Numbered from the stretch's first letter, positions 16,251 to 24,850 are shown. The stretch: DNA of 25,088 nt from JAIRVZ01 sp031553755 (GCA_031553755.1 JAVBKZ010000116.1:1-25088), one strand, 5' to 3'. Numbers and translations are program-made. Notes: generated by a model from the letters alone, not told the origin.

Positions 16251-18188
16251 TTAATCTTCCGAATAAAGTATCATCAACCGATTAATTTCTTGTTCCCAAA
16301 TATTACAACATCCATCGCTTGGCATCTTCCAATCTCCTCTCGGAGACAAATTAACCGATCCGGTTTTAGGACCATCCGGCATACAAGAACGTTTGAACTG
16401 CTGACTGAAAAAACGTTTAAAAAAGATATTCATCCACTTAAGTAAGGTTTTCCGGGAATATTTTTCGTTGAATGCTTTTTTGGCAAGGAACAAAATTTTT
16501 TCGGGAGTAAATCCGAAACGAACAGTGTAATACAAGAAAAAGTCATGGAGTTCGTAAGGACCTACAATATCTTCGGTCTTTTGGGTTATATTTTCTTTTG
16601 TTTTCGATGGAAGTAATTCCGGACTAATTGGAGTATCTATAATGTCGAGTAAGATATGCCGGGATTTTTCTTCAAAATAGTTTTTTGATAACCAACCGAC
16701 TAAATGACGTACCAATGTTTTGGGAATACCGGCATTAACAGCGTACATTGAAATGTGGTCGCCGCTATAAGTACACCATCCTAAGGCTAATTCCGACAAA
16801 TTTCCTGTTCCAATTACCAAACCTGAAGTCTGGTTGGCAATGTCCATCAGTATTTGAGTGCGTTCGCGAGCCTGCGAATTTTCGTACGTAACATCATGTA
16901 TGACAGCATCATGCCCGATATCTTTGAAATGTTGTTCGCAAGCGGGAATGATATTTATTTCACGAATAGTAATACCTAACGATTTCATCAAAAGTTGGGC
17001 ATTTTCGTAAGTCCTGTCTGTTGTTCCGAATCCGGGCATTGTAACTCCGATGATATTTTCTCTTGGAATGCCGATTTTATCAAAAGTTTTTACCGTAACC
17101 AAAAGAGCCAAAGTCGAGTCTAATCCTCCGGAAATTCCGATAACAGCCGTTTTCAATTGAGTATGAAGCATTCTTCTTGCCAATCCTCCTGTTTGTATGG
17201 AAAAAATTTCATCGCAACGGTTGTCCCGTAAAAATTCGGATGGAATAAACGGATGGGGATTTACGTTCCGGTTTAATGTAAAATCAGGTTGTTCATTTAT
17301 TTCAATATTGATTTTACGATATTCCGAAACAGGTTTGAAAGATGTTGTTTTTTGCCTGTCTGATTGTAAAGTTTCTATATCAATTTCAGAAACAATCAAT
17401 TGTTCTTCAAATAAAAAACGTTTTGAATGAGCGATTTGCGTTCCGTTTTCATAAATCAATCCGTTTCCTGAAAAAACAATGTCGGTAGAAGATTCTCCAT
17501 ATCCGGAAGACGCGTAAACATATCCCGCTATACATCGCGCGGATTGTTGTTGAATCAATGATTTAACATAGTCATTTTTTCCTGCCAATTCGTTGCTCGC
17601 GGAAAGGTTAAATATAATGTGAACTCCATTTAAGGCGTGATTGGAACTTGGGGGAATTGTTACCCATAAATCTTCGCAGATTTCTACCGCGAAAGCAAAA
17701 GAATTATCGCCGAATAAAATGTCTGTTCCGAAAGGAATTTGTTCGCAACCAGCGTAATCGATTGTTTTTGATACGGATTCTTTCGAAGATACAAACCATC
17801 GTTGTTCGTGAAATTCGTTGTAATTAGGAAGGTGTGTTTTAGGGATAATTCCCAAGATTTTTCCCGATTGACAAACAACTGCGGCATTATATAATTTTCC
17901 GTTTATACGGATAGGAGCGCCGATAATAAAAATTGTATCAAAACAAATGGTTGTGGATTCTAACAGATGCTTGATTTCCAATTCTGATTGTTCCAATAAA
18001 AATTGTTGGTTGAACAAATCAGCGCATGTATATCCGGTAATTGACAATTCTGGGAAACACACGATTTGTACGTCTTGGTCTGCCGACTTTTTTATTAAAT
18101 TCTCGATTCTTTGTCTGTTGAAAGAACAATCAGCAACTTTTAGTTCCGGAATGGCTACAGCTACTTTTATAAATCCTAAATTTTTCAT
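16251..18188 (-). CDS. nadE: Glutamine-dependent NAD+ synthetase
   Basis: Two-domain enzyme of 645 residues that makes NAD+ from nicotinate adenine dinucleotide, ATP and glutamine-derived ammonia. The N-terminal nitrilase-type glutaminase domain (about 5-290) shows the catalytic triad E47 (FPELSITGY), K117 (PKTHLPNY) and C171 (EICEDLW). The C-terminal synthetase domain (about 325-645) has the ATP pyrophosphatase P-loop GISGGLDST (351-359), GTGNLSELALGW (460-471) and the YSGDHISMYAVNAGIPKT region that follows. The length matches the long, glutamine-using form. It lies 37 bp downstream of nadB on the same strand, giving a two-gene NAD synthesis operon. nadA and nadC are not in the window. Confidence 0.96.
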   Translation of the reverse strand: MKNLGFIKVAVAIPELKVADCSFNRQRIENLIKKSADQDVQIVCFPELSITGYTCADLFNQQFLLEQSELEIKHLLESTTICFDTIFIIGAPIRINGKLYNAAVVCQSGKILGIIPKTHLPNYNEFHEQRWFVSSKESVSKTIDYAGCEQIPFGTDILFGDNSFAFAVEICEDLWVTIPPSSNHALNGVHIIFNLSASNELAGKNDYVKSLIQQQSARCIAGYVYASSGYGESSTDIVFSGNGLIYENGTQIAHSKRFLFEEQLIVSEIDIETLQSDRQKTTSFKPVSEYRKINIEINEQPDFTLNRNVNPHPFIPSEFLRDNRCDEIFSIQTGGLARRMLHTQLKTAVIGISGGLDSTLALLVTVKTFDKIGIPRENIIGVTMPGFGTTDRTYENAQLLMKSLGITIREINIIPACEQHFKDIGHDAVIHDVTYENSQARERTQILMDIANQTSGLVIGTGNLSELALGWCTYSGDHISMYAVNAGIPKTLVRHLVGWLSKNYFEEKSRHILLDIIDTPISPELLPSKTKENITQKTEDIVGPYELHDFFLYYTVRFGFTPEKILFLAKKAFNEKYSRKTLLKWMNIFFKRFFSQQFKRSCMPDGPKTGSVNLSPRGDWKMPSDGCCNIWEQEINRLMILYSED

Positions 18189-18225
18189 GCTTTGTTTTGT
18201 ATAAACTGTTCGATGTTAAATATAA

Positions 18226-19797
18226 TTATAAAATGTTTTTATCGGGATAATCAATCGTATAATGTAGGCCGCGGCTTTCTTTCCGTTCCATAGCTTGTTT
18301 GATTACTAAATAGCTCACGTTGATTATGTTGCGAAGCTCACAAATATCTCTTGAAACGACAGAACGGATGAAGAGATTTTCAGTTTCACGATATAAAATT
18401 TCCAACCGGTCTAAAGCTCTTTTTAAACGGAGATTTGAGCGAACAATGCCGACATAATTAGACATGATAGAACCGACTTCTTTTACACTTTGCGTTATCA
18501 ATACCATTTCTTCAGGAAGAGAAGTGCCTTCGTCGTTCCAAACCGGAATCGTTTCTTTGAAAGTATATCCGTCAATAACGCTTAACGCGTGTTTCGCGGC
18601 AGCGTCGGCAAAAACAACAGCTTCGACTAATGAATTGGAAGCCAGTCGGTTCGCTCCGTGAAGTCCGGTACAGGAACATTCTCCTGAAGCATATAACCTG
18701 TTGATGGTCGACTGTCCATTTAAATCTACAACAATTCCTCCACACAGATAATGAGCGGCAGGCGCTACCGGAATATAATCATTTGTTATATCAATACCTT
18801 CCTGTAAACATTTTTCATAAATATTCGGAAAATGTTTTTTTGTTTCTTCCGCGTCTTTATGCGTTACGTCGAGGTAAACGAAATCATCGCCTCTGTTTTT
18901 CATTTCCGTGTCGATAGCGCGGGCTACGATATCGCGTGGAGCCAGCGATTTCCGGTCGTCATATTTTTGCATGAATTCTTTTCCGGATTTGGTGCGGAGA
19001 ACTCCTCCGTATCCGCGCATTGCTTCAGTTATCAGGAAAGAAGGACGTTCTTTCGGGTTATACAATGCCGTAGGATGGAATTGTACGAATTCCATGTCTT
19101 TCACTAATCCTTTGGCGCGATAAACCATCGCTATTCCATCGCCGGTAGCGACTAACGGATTGGTGGTAGTTTGATAGATACTTCCGATTCCTCCGGTCGC
19201 AATCATTGTTACTTTAGACAAAAAAGTATGAATGTTATTTGTCCGTTCGCTCAATACATAAGCTCCATAACATTCTATGTTTTCCATTTGGCGGGTTACT
19301 TTACTGCCTAAATGATGTTGTGTCAGGATTTCGATTGCAAAATGCCGGTCAAAAACTTTGATATTCGGATGACTTTTAACCCTGCGAATCAGGCTCGTTT
19401 GAATTTCGGCTCCCGTTGTATCTTTGTGGTGAAGAATGCGGAATTCCGAATGTCCGCCTTCCTTATGTAAATCAAAATTTCCTTCTGAATCCTTATCAAA
19501 ATCAACGCCCCATTTGATTAATTCTTCGATTTGGGCCGGAGCTTCTTTCACGACTTTTTCTACAATCACACGATTGCAACAATTGTCGCCCGCGATCAAA
19601 GTGTCTTGGATATGTTTTTCAAAATCATCCATAGGCGCGGTTACCGAGGCGATACCTCCCTGGGCGAAAAAAGTATTCGCTTCTTCCAATGTAGTTTTGC
19701 AAATAATGCCAACTCGTCCTTTATCGGCGACTTTAAGCGCAAAACTCATACCCGCGATACCTGAACCTATAATAAGAAAATCAAATTTGTGAATCAT
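18226..19797 (-). CDS. nadB: L-aspartate oxidase
   Basis: FAD enzyme of 523 residues that oxidises L-aspartate to iminoaspartate, the first step of de novo NAD synthesis. The N-terminal dinucleotide-binding motif is IIGSGIAGMSFA (9-20). Residues equivalent to the E. coli active site are all present with a constant offset: H241 (FHPTALY), R288 (LAPRDIVARAI), H349 (AAHYLCGG) and R384 (GANRLASNSL). The SGECSCTGLHGANRLASNSL block (371-390) closes the FAD site and the C-terminal helical domain follows. Family length is normal. nadE follows after 37 bp. The product is normally handed to quinolinate synthase NadA, which must be encoded elsewhere. Confidence 0.97.
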   Translation of the reverse strand: MIHKFDFLIIGSGIAGMSFALKVADKGRVGIICKTTLEEANTFFAQGGIASVTAPMDDFEKHIQDTLIAGDNCCNRVIVEKVVKEAPAQIEELIKWGVDFDKDSEGNFDLHKEGGHSEFRILHHKDTTGAEIQTSLIRRVKSHPNIKVFDRHFAIEILTQHHLGSKVTRQMENIECYGAYVLSERTNNIHTFLSKVTMIATGGIGSIYQTTTNPLVATGDGIAMVYRAKGLVKDMEFVQFHPTALYNPKERPSFLITEAMRGYGGVLRTKSGKEFMQKYDDRKSLAPRDIVARAIDTEMKNRGDDFVYLDVTHKDAEETKKHFPNIYEKCLQEGIDITNDYIPVAPAAHYLCGGIVVDLNGQSTINRLYASGECSCTGLHGANRLASNSLVEAVVFADAAAKHALSVIDGYTFKETIPVWNDEGTSLPEEMVLITQSVKEVGSIMSNYVGIVRSNLRLKRALDRLEILYRETENLFIRSVVSRDICELRNIINVSYLVIKQAMERKESRGLHYTIDYPDKNIL

Positions 19798-19861
19798 ATT
19801 ATTGAATGATCTAACTAGAATATTAACGGATTAACTAAATCACAGTTATTAAATAAGGGAA

Positions 19862-19869
19862 CAAAGTTA
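19862..19869 (-). promoter_or_regulatory. Possible -7 box of nadB-nadE
   Basis: On the minus strand the octamer reads TAACTTTG (fits TAnnTTTG), 65 bp upstream of the nadB start. No matching -33 TTTG is present at 19-20 nt. It lies close to an opposing box for lpdA at 19891-19898. Confidence 0.35.
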
Positions 19870-19890
19870 ATGAATAATGGAGTTTTGTTA

Positions 19891-19898
19891 TATCTTTG
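19891..19898 (+). promoter_or_regulatory. Possible -7 box of lpdA
   Basis: TATCTTTG matches TAnnTTTG and lies 63 bp before the lpdA start codon. A -33 TTTG is not found at the usual distance. The two divergent boxes in this 164-bp gap would overlap each other's upstream region. Confidence 0.38.
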
Positions 19899-19961
19899 GT
19901 GAAAAATTATTAGGGAACTTTTGATTATTACAATTTCAATTTATCTAAAAATAATATCATA

Positions 19962-21302
19962 ATGAGTTACGACGTAGCCATCATTGGAGGAGGCCCTGCC
20001 GGATATACCGCGGCCGAACTTGCCGGAGTTAACGGCTTGAAAACTATTTTGTTTGAAAAAAACGCGTTAGGCGGAGTTTGTCTGAACGAAGGCTGTGTTC
20101 CTACGAAAACATTGCTTTATTCGGCGAAAATATACCAAAATTCTAAAGATTCAAGTAAATATGGAATAGGTTGTGAAAATGTGTCTTTTGATCTTCCTAA
20201 AATTATCCAAAGGAAAAATAAAGTTGTCAGGAAATTAAATGCCGGAGTGCGGGCGAAAATGCAGGAAGCCGGAGTTGAAACAATATTGGGAGAAGCTCAA
20301 ATTGTTGAAAATACAGGAGATAACGTTGTCATATCGTCTAACGGACAATCATATCAGGCAAGGTATTTATTAATTTGTTCCGGTTCTGAAAATATATTAC
20401 CGCCCATTCCCGGACTTTCAGAAATCGAATTTCTTACTTCCCGCGAAGCTTTGGACGTAAAAGAATGTCCGGAATCTCTGCTAATTATCGGGGGTGGAGT
20501 GATCGGAATAGAATTCGCTTCATTTTTTAATACGTTGGGAACGAAAGTTATCATTGTAGAAATGATGGATGAAATATTGGGCGGAATGGATAAGGAACTT
20601 TCTTCAATGTTGCGTGCCGAATATGCTAAGAAGGGAATTGAATTTCATTTGAATTCAAAAGTAATTGCCGTAGACGGAAATAAAACGACCATTGAAAAAA
20701 ACGGAGAAAAAATCGAATTACAATCCGAAAAAATATTGGTCAGCACCGGGCGGCGTCCTGTTACGAAAGGATTTGGATTAGAAAGCCTGAAACTTGAAAT
20801 GTTTCGTTCGGGACTGAAAGTAAATGAGTTTATGCAAACTTCCCAAAGTAATATTTACGCGTGCGGAGATGTTACCGGATTTTCTTTATTAGCTCATACT
20901 GCGGTCAGGGAAGCGGAAGTCGCGATCGAACATATTTTGAATAAAAACGTGAAAATGAGTTACAAAGCAATTCCCGGAGTTGTTTACACAAATCCTGAAA
21001 TAGCAGGGGTAGGAGCTACGGAAGAAACCTTACAGGCTAATAATATTCCATACAAAGTAAAAAAATTACCAATGGCCCATTCCGGACGGTTTGTCGCTGA
21101 AAATGAACAAGGAAATGGAGTCTGTAAAATTATATTAGCGGAAGATGAAACCGTTTTAGGCGTACATATACTTGGTAATCCTGCTTCTGAGATTATTGTT
21201 ATCGCGGGAATCGCGATAGAAAAAGGCATGAAAGCCGAAGAATTGAAAAGTATGATTTTTCCTCATCCTACCGTAGGTGAAATTATAAAAGAAACTTTAT
21301 AA
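19962..21302 (+). CDS. lpdA: Dihydrolipoyl dehydrogenase
   Basis: Flavoprotein of 446 residues that reoxidises dihydrolipoyl groups on E2 or GcvH proteins with NAD+. The N-terminal FAD motif is IIGGGPAGYTAAE (7-19). The redox-active disulfide is C40/C45 in GGVCLNEGCVPTK. The NAD-binding Rossmann motif is IIGGGVIGIEFAS (about 174-186), and the second FAD motif is IYACGDVTG. The C-terminal dimerisation domain ends in HPTVGE (435-440), which supplies the His-Glu pair to the partner subunit. It is slightly shorter than E. coli Lpd (474) but all key residues are present. It is monocistronic, with no dehydrogenase complex or glycine cleavage gene adjacent, so the partner complex cannot be told from context. 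A perfect palindromic terminator follows. Confidence 0.95.
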   Translation: MSYDVAIIGGGPAGYTAAELAGVNGLKTILFEKNALGGVCLNEGCVPTKTLLYSAKIYQNSKDSSKYGIGCENVSFDLPKIIQRKNKVVRKLNAGVRAKMQEAGVETILGEAQIVENTGDNVVISSNGQSYQARYLLICSGSENILPPIPGLSEIEFLTSREALDVKECPESLLIIGGGVIGIEFASFFNTLGTKVIIVEMMDEILGGMDKELSSMLRAEYAKKGIEFHLNSKVIAVDGNKTTIEKNGEKIELQSEKILVSTGRRPVTKGFGLESLKLEMFRSGLKVNEFMQTSQSNIYACGDVTGFSLLAHTAVREAEVAIEHILNKNVKMSYKAIPGVVYTNPEIAGVGATEETLQANNIPYKVKKLPMAHSGRFVAENEQGNGVCKIILAEDETVLGVHILGNPASEIIVIAGIAIEKGMKAEELKSMIFPHPTVGEIIKETL

Positions 21303-21307
21303 CGAAA

Positions 21308-21345
21308 ACAAAAGGAATGTAAAATTAATTTTACATTCCTTTTGT
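21308..21345 (+). terminator. Perfect 38-bp palindrome after lpdA
   Basis: Arms 21308-21326 and 21327-21345 are exact reverse complements with no spacer, giving a 17-bp stem with a 4-nt loop in RNA. It starts 5 nt after the lpdA stop codon. The right arm ends in a short T-run (ccttttgt). It is best read as the lpdA terminator and, being symmetric, could work in both directions. Confidence 0.8.
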
Positions 21346-21514
21346 CAATAACATATCAAAATGTGTGTAGTGCATTCTAATGCGGTGCATACCTTATCGC
21401 CTGTTGTTTTTTATACCGATATAATAAACAAAATCCATGCCAAAGAAAAAAATAGATTGTTTTATTTATATTATCCGATATAAAATTAAATTATTGTAGA
21501 AATGTGTTAATAAA

Positions 21515-21531
21515 TGTGGAAATTTTCCACA
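21515..21531. promoter_or_regulatory. Palindrome abutting the hemW start
   Basis: The 17-nt palindrome (8-nt arms tgtggaaa/tttccaca around one T) ends 7 nt before the hemW ATG. Its right half, ttttccaca, fits the DnaA-box consensus TTWTNCACA; the left half differs by one base. It could be a protein-binding site or an RNA hairpin covering the ribosome-binding region. The rest of the 193-bp gap from 21346 is AT-rich and contains a direct repeat ccgatataa (21416-21424 and 21475-21483) but no clear promoter. Confidence 0.45.
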
Positions 21532-21538
21532 AAAACTA

Positions 21539-22669
21539 ATGGCAGGTATTTATTTACATATTCCTTTTTGCAAAACACGATGTATATATTGTGATTTTTT
21601 TTCTTCTGTATCAATGGAAAAAAGAATCAGGTATATTGACGCTTTGTGTAAAGAATTGTATTTAAGAAAAGATTTCCTCAGTACTGAAAAAATCGAAACG
21701 ATATATTTCGGAGGAGGTACGCCTTCACTGTTACAAAAAGATGATTTTCTGAAAATATTTACGCGAATATCTGAAAATAAGTATTTTATTGAAAATGATA
21801 ATGAAATAACTATCGAGGCTAATCCTGATGATTTGAGTTTTGAATACCTTGAATCTCTTACAGGTTTGTCTTTATTTAACAGGATAAGTATTGGTATTCA
21901 AAGTTTTCATAACGAAGAATTACATTTCCTGAACCGTAGGCACAATGCAGAAAAAGCAACTCAGGCTGTTAAAAACAGTAAGAACGCCGGTTTTGAAAAT
22001 ATAAGTATTGATTTGATGTATGGTTTACCGGGACAAACGCTTCGACGTTGGAAAGAAAATTTATACAAAGCCATCGATTTGGATGTTCAACATATTTCGG
22101 CTTATCATCTGATTTATGAAGAAGGCACTCGCCTGCACAAGATGTTGAAAGATAAAAATATTACTCCCGCGGATGAAGAATTAAGTGTAGAAATGTTTTC
22201 CGAAATGATTGAAATACTCACGTCTGTCGGTTTTGAACATTATGAAATATCTAATTTTGCCAAACCGGGATTTGTCTCTAAGCACAATTCTTCTTATTGG
22301 GATGGAACTTCCTATTTAGGAGTTGGAGCATCTGCTCATTCATTTAACGGCAAGGAACGGAATTGGAATGTTTCTGATTTAAATAAATACATCAATTCGA
22401 TAGAACAAGGAATTCTCCCGGTTGAAACGGAAATTATAGGAAAAATCGAAGCGTATAACGACTTCATTTTGACGCGTATGCGCACGATGAAAGGAATGGA
22501 TTTAGGAGAATTGGAATCTTTATTTGGTGAAAAAATGAAAGAATATTGCTTGAGGCAATCTCAAAAACACATCAATAATCAAACAGTAGATTTTTTTGGG
22601 AATAGATTAAAATTAACGAAAAAAGGAATTTTTATTTCAGACGGAATTATGAGTGATTTGTTTCGTTGA
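21539..22669 (+). CDS. hemW: Radical SAM heme chaperone HemW
   Basis: Radical SAM protein of 376 residues, once called coproporphyrinogen oxidase-like, that binds heme and delivers it to target proteins. The [4Fe-4S] motif C11-x3-C15-x2-C18 (FCKTRCIYCDF) is at the extreme N-terminus. The following residues are Asp-Phe, without the fourth cysteine of true HemN, which supports HemW over HemN. IYFGGGTPSLL (near 55-65) is the SAM-binding GGGTPS block. GIQSFHNEELHFLNRRH and the YHLIYEEGT region follow, and the C-terminal HemN_C domain covers about 290-376. Length matches HemW (about 375-380). Its last 23 nt overlap the 3' end of the convergent CYTH gene. Confidence 0.95.
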   Translation: MAGIYLHIPFCKTRCIYCDFFSSVSMEKRIRYIDALCKELYLRKDFLSTEKIETIYFGGGTPSLLQKDDFLKIFTRISENKYFIENDNEITIEANPDDLSFEYLESLTGLSLFNRISIGIQSFHNEELHFLNRRHNAEKATQAVKNSKNAGFENISIDLMYGLPGQTLRRWKENLYKAIDLDVQHISAYHLIYEEGTRLHKMLKDKNITPADEELSVEMFSEMIEILTSVGFEHYEISNFAKPGFVSKHNSSYWDGTSYLGVGASAHSFNGKERNWNVSDLNKYINSIEQGILPVETEIIGKIEAYNDFILTRMRTMKGMDLGELESLFGEKMKEYCLRQSQKHINNQTVDFFGNRLKLTKKGIFISDGIMSDLFR

Positions 22670-23120
22670 ATGGATGTTCCGTTAAATAAGCGTTATAATA
22701 CCTCACATCGCCGGTAACTTCTTCTCCCAACCAATCGGGTTTGGAAAATGTTTCATTTTCGGATTGTAATTCTAATTCTGCCAAAACAAGACCTTGGTTC
22801 GCGCCATAAAATACATCAATTTCAAAAACATGATTTTCGTATGTAACGTAATGCCGTGTCTTTTCGATAAATCCGGGATTGCAGAGTTTTAATATTCCTT
22901 CCGCGTCTTTGACCGGAATTTCATATTCGAATTCACACCTGGAAAATCCATTCTTGTTTGTAGGCCCTTTAATCGTTATGAAAGCTTTCTCTCCTTTAAT
23001 CCTGATTCTGACTGTTTTTTCGGGAGAAGCGCATATATAAGCCTGTACGATTTTTTCCTTTCGGGTTACAAAAGGAAAAAAATCGCCTTTGACTAAAAAC
23101 TTCCGTTCGATTTCTATCAT
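22647..23120 (-). CDS. CYTH domain protein (triphosphate tunnel phosphatase-like)
   Basis: Single-domain CYTH protein of 157 residues. The defining ExExK signature is E3-I-E5-R-K7 at the N-terminus. Further basic and acidic residues line alternating strands as expected for the tunnel: K35-VRIRIK, FITIKG, CEFEYEIP and FEIDVF, ending with VLAELEL and TGDVRYYNAYL. Small stand-alone CYTH proteins of this type usually hydrolyse inorganic triphosphate or related compounds; adenylate cyclase activity (class IV) cannot be excluded but is less likely. It starts only 2 nt after the lipoprotein gene, so it is the third gene of the Smr-lipoprotein-CYTH operon. It overlaps hemW tail-to-tail by 23 nt. Confidence 0.9.
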   Translation of the reverse strand: MIEIERKFLVKGDFFPFVTRKEKIVQAYICASPEKTVRIRIKGEKAFITIKGPTNKNGFSRCEFEYEIPVKDAEGILKLCNPGFIEKTRHYVTYENHVFEIDVFYGANQGLVLAELELQSENETFSKPDWLGEEVTGDVRYYNAYLTEHPFNETNHS

Positions 23121-23122
23121 GA

Positions 23123-23704
23123 TTATTTTTTACCTCCGTAGCTGAACGAAACCGGAATATATGAAGGACTTTGCAGTTGTTGTCCGCCAACGCTTATCGA
23201 TGGTTTCAACTTGAAAGTTACTTTGGTCGGTTCGTTTCCTACTCCGGCGAAATTAAACGCCAGGTTTTTGATAGCATCGGCCGATTGTCCGCTCATTGCT
23301 TTTCTTAAATCAAAATTCAGGTTGATTGGCAATTGGCTGGTTTGTCCGGAAGCGACTTGCAACTTAGAAGCGATCGAACCGGTTGTCATTTCGATTCCGT
23401 CTATTTCCAACATGTATTGCAATCCGTTTAATAACGCGGTCTGAATGCCGGGATTTTTTACATCCAAATTTAATGTAAATTGTAAAGGTAAAGCGCTGTT
23501 TGATTTTGTGAACAATGAAGTCAGCGCAAGTACGGAACTCGCTAAATTATTAGAACTTAAATTAACGCCTCCTAACGATAAGTTAGAAACTGAATTGTAT
23601 TTGTATTCACATTGAGTTAAACTGTATGTGCTTAATAATGATTGAGCTACATCGCAAGAAAACATCACGAACGCAAGGCTTAATACTGCAATAATTTTTT
23701 TCAT
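23123..23704 (-). CDS. Small lipoprotein, possible LEA14-like fold
   Basis: Predicted lipoprotein of 193 residues. The signal peptide ends in F-S-C17, which would be lipidated. The mature part has one Ser/Asn-rich stretch (about 38-75) and then alternating strands: LPLQFTLNLDVKNPG (about 77-91), MLEIDGIEM, QLPINLNFDLR and PTKVTFKLKPSISVGG. A strand followed by 'N-P' and a later hydrophobic strand pair is reminiscent of LEA type 2 / water-stress domains, but I cannot confirm the family. It is the middle gene between DUF2027-Smr (31-bp gap) and CYTH (2-nt gap), so it is cotranscribed with both. Function unknown. Confidence 0.6.
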   Translation of the reverse strand: MKKIIAVLSLAFVMFSCDVAQSLLSTYSLTQCEYKYNSVSNLSLGGVNLSSNNLASSVLALTSLFTKSNSALPLQFTLNLDVKNPGIQTALLNGLQYMLEIDGIEMTTGSIASKLQVASGQTSQLPINLNFDLRKAMSGQSADAIKNLAFNFAGVGNEPTKVTFKLKPSISVGGQQLQSPSYIPVSFSYGGKK

Positions 23705-23735
23705 TTGTATATAATTTTTTTTATTTATGTAATTA

Positions 23736-24791
23736 TCAAAAAACGGTTACCATTGTAGCTCCAAATCCGTATTCCTTGAATGAAGCGTCTTGAAAACGAC
23801 AATTTTTATATTTTGTTTTCAATTCTTGTATGATAGCATTTCGAAGTACACCTTCTCCTTTGCCATGAATAAATACGATTTTTTGCTTTTTCCGGAATTT
23901 ATTTTGTTCCATCACTTCTCTGAATTTATCCAATTGAATATTTAACATTGCCGTGTTATCCAATCCTACTGTTGTATCAATCAATTCATTGATGTGTAGA
24001 TCTATTTCGATAATGTCTGGTAAATTATCTTTTTTTACTGTTATTAGCTTAGGTTGAGGCAAATCCATTTTAGCCTTTTGATTCATCGCTTCTTGTATGT
24101 CGGTAGCGGAAACGAGCATTTCCTTTTCCGGAATATCGTTTACTACAATAGGGTAAACCAAGGCTTCATCTTCGAAAAAATCATTTTCCCTGAAACTGTG
24201 CAGTTTATAAAATTTAACTCCGTCAATCCTGATTTCTATACTTTGGGCGTTTTTCAGCGTATATTTTTTATCTTCTTTATACGCAAGGAATTGTACGCAT
24301 ATTTTTTCTAAACTATTTAAGTCTTCTTTGCCGAATTCTTCGAGAAGTAGATGAGAATTAGGTTCGATAACGCCACGAAAACGACTGTTCCACGCGTTGT
24401 TGTCCCGGTTCATATAATTCAGAAACAAGAAATAATTACTATCATTAACCAAATATGTTTCGTAATTACATTTACCCAGATTTTTAATGTCGGAAGGAAT
24501 AAAAACCAAATAAACATTCAAGATATCTTTACCCGATATTTCTGAGACGACTTTCTCTTCTTCTTTATTTTTTTCGGCTTCCGTATGTTTTATCTCTACG
24601 GTTTGAGCCACTGCTTTCGAAGCGCTTTTCACTTGTGTTTCATTCGATTCGATAACTACACATTCGCGAATAAGCACAGGTGTTTCAAACCCGTCCTCTT
24701 CCTCTACGAAAACAATATCTTTCCCTTGGAATTTTCTTACAATTCCTCCTCCCACAGAATTTAAAAATCTTACTTTATCTCCTATTTTCAT
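23736..24791 (-). CDS. DUF2027 and Smr domain protein
   Basis: Cytosolic protein of 351 residues with an architecture typical of Bacteroidota. A small SH3-like N-terminal segment (1-48; VRFLNSVGGGIVRKFQ) is followed by a charged linker and the DUF2027 domain (about 88-215). The C-terminal Smr domain (about 258-351) shows the two signature motifs EIDLH (262-266) and HGKGEGVLR (309-317), ending in GFGATMVTVF. Smr domains, first described at the C-terminus of MutS2, nick or bind nucleic acids; here there is no MutS ATPase part. It has its own strong promoter and is first in an operon with a lipoprotein and a CYTH phosphatase. The physiological substrate is unknown. Confidence 0.88.
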   Translation of the reverse strand: MKIGDKVRFLNSVGGGIVRKFQGKDIVFVEEEDGFETPVLIRECVVIESNETQVKSASKAVAQTVEIKHTEAEKNKEEEKVVSEISGKDILNVYLVFIPSDIKNLGKCNYETYLVNDSNYFLFLNYMNRDNNAWNSRFRGVIEPNSHLLLEEFGKEDLNSLEKICVQFLAYKEDKKYTLKNAQSIEIRIDGVKFYKLHSFRENDFFEDEALVYPIVVNDIPEKEMLVSATDIQEAMNQKAKMDLPQPKLITVKKDNLPDIIEIDLHINELIDTTVGLDNTAMLNIQLDKFREVMEQNKFRKKQKIVFIHGKGEGVLRNAIIQELKTKYKNCRFQDASFKEYGFGATMVTVF

Positions 24792-24818
24792 TTATAGACT
24801 TAAATCAAGAAACAGCGA

Positions 24819-24850
24819 CAAAATTACATAATTTATCCTTACTTCACAAA
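24819..24850 (-). promoter_or_regulatory. Predicted promoter of the Smr operon
   Basis: On the minus strand the sequence reads TTTG (24850-24847), a 20-nt spacer and TAATTTTG (24826-24819), an exact fit to TTTG-N19/20-TAnnTTTG. The -7 octamer and spacer length are identical to those of the predicted rimP promoter. The start codon at 24791 is 27 bp downstream. Confidence 0.72.

Noticed and set aside
21346..21538. Possible chromosomal origin next to hemW, suggested by a DnaA-box match and AT-rich sequence
   Set aside because: Only one full box and one near match are present, with no cluster, no dnaA/dnaN/parAB nearby and no gene-orientation switch typical of an origin.
22647..22669. hemW/CYTH overlap as a sign of misannotation or frameshift
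   Set aside because: Both proteins have normal family length and C-termini; short tail-to-tail overlaps between convergent genes are common.
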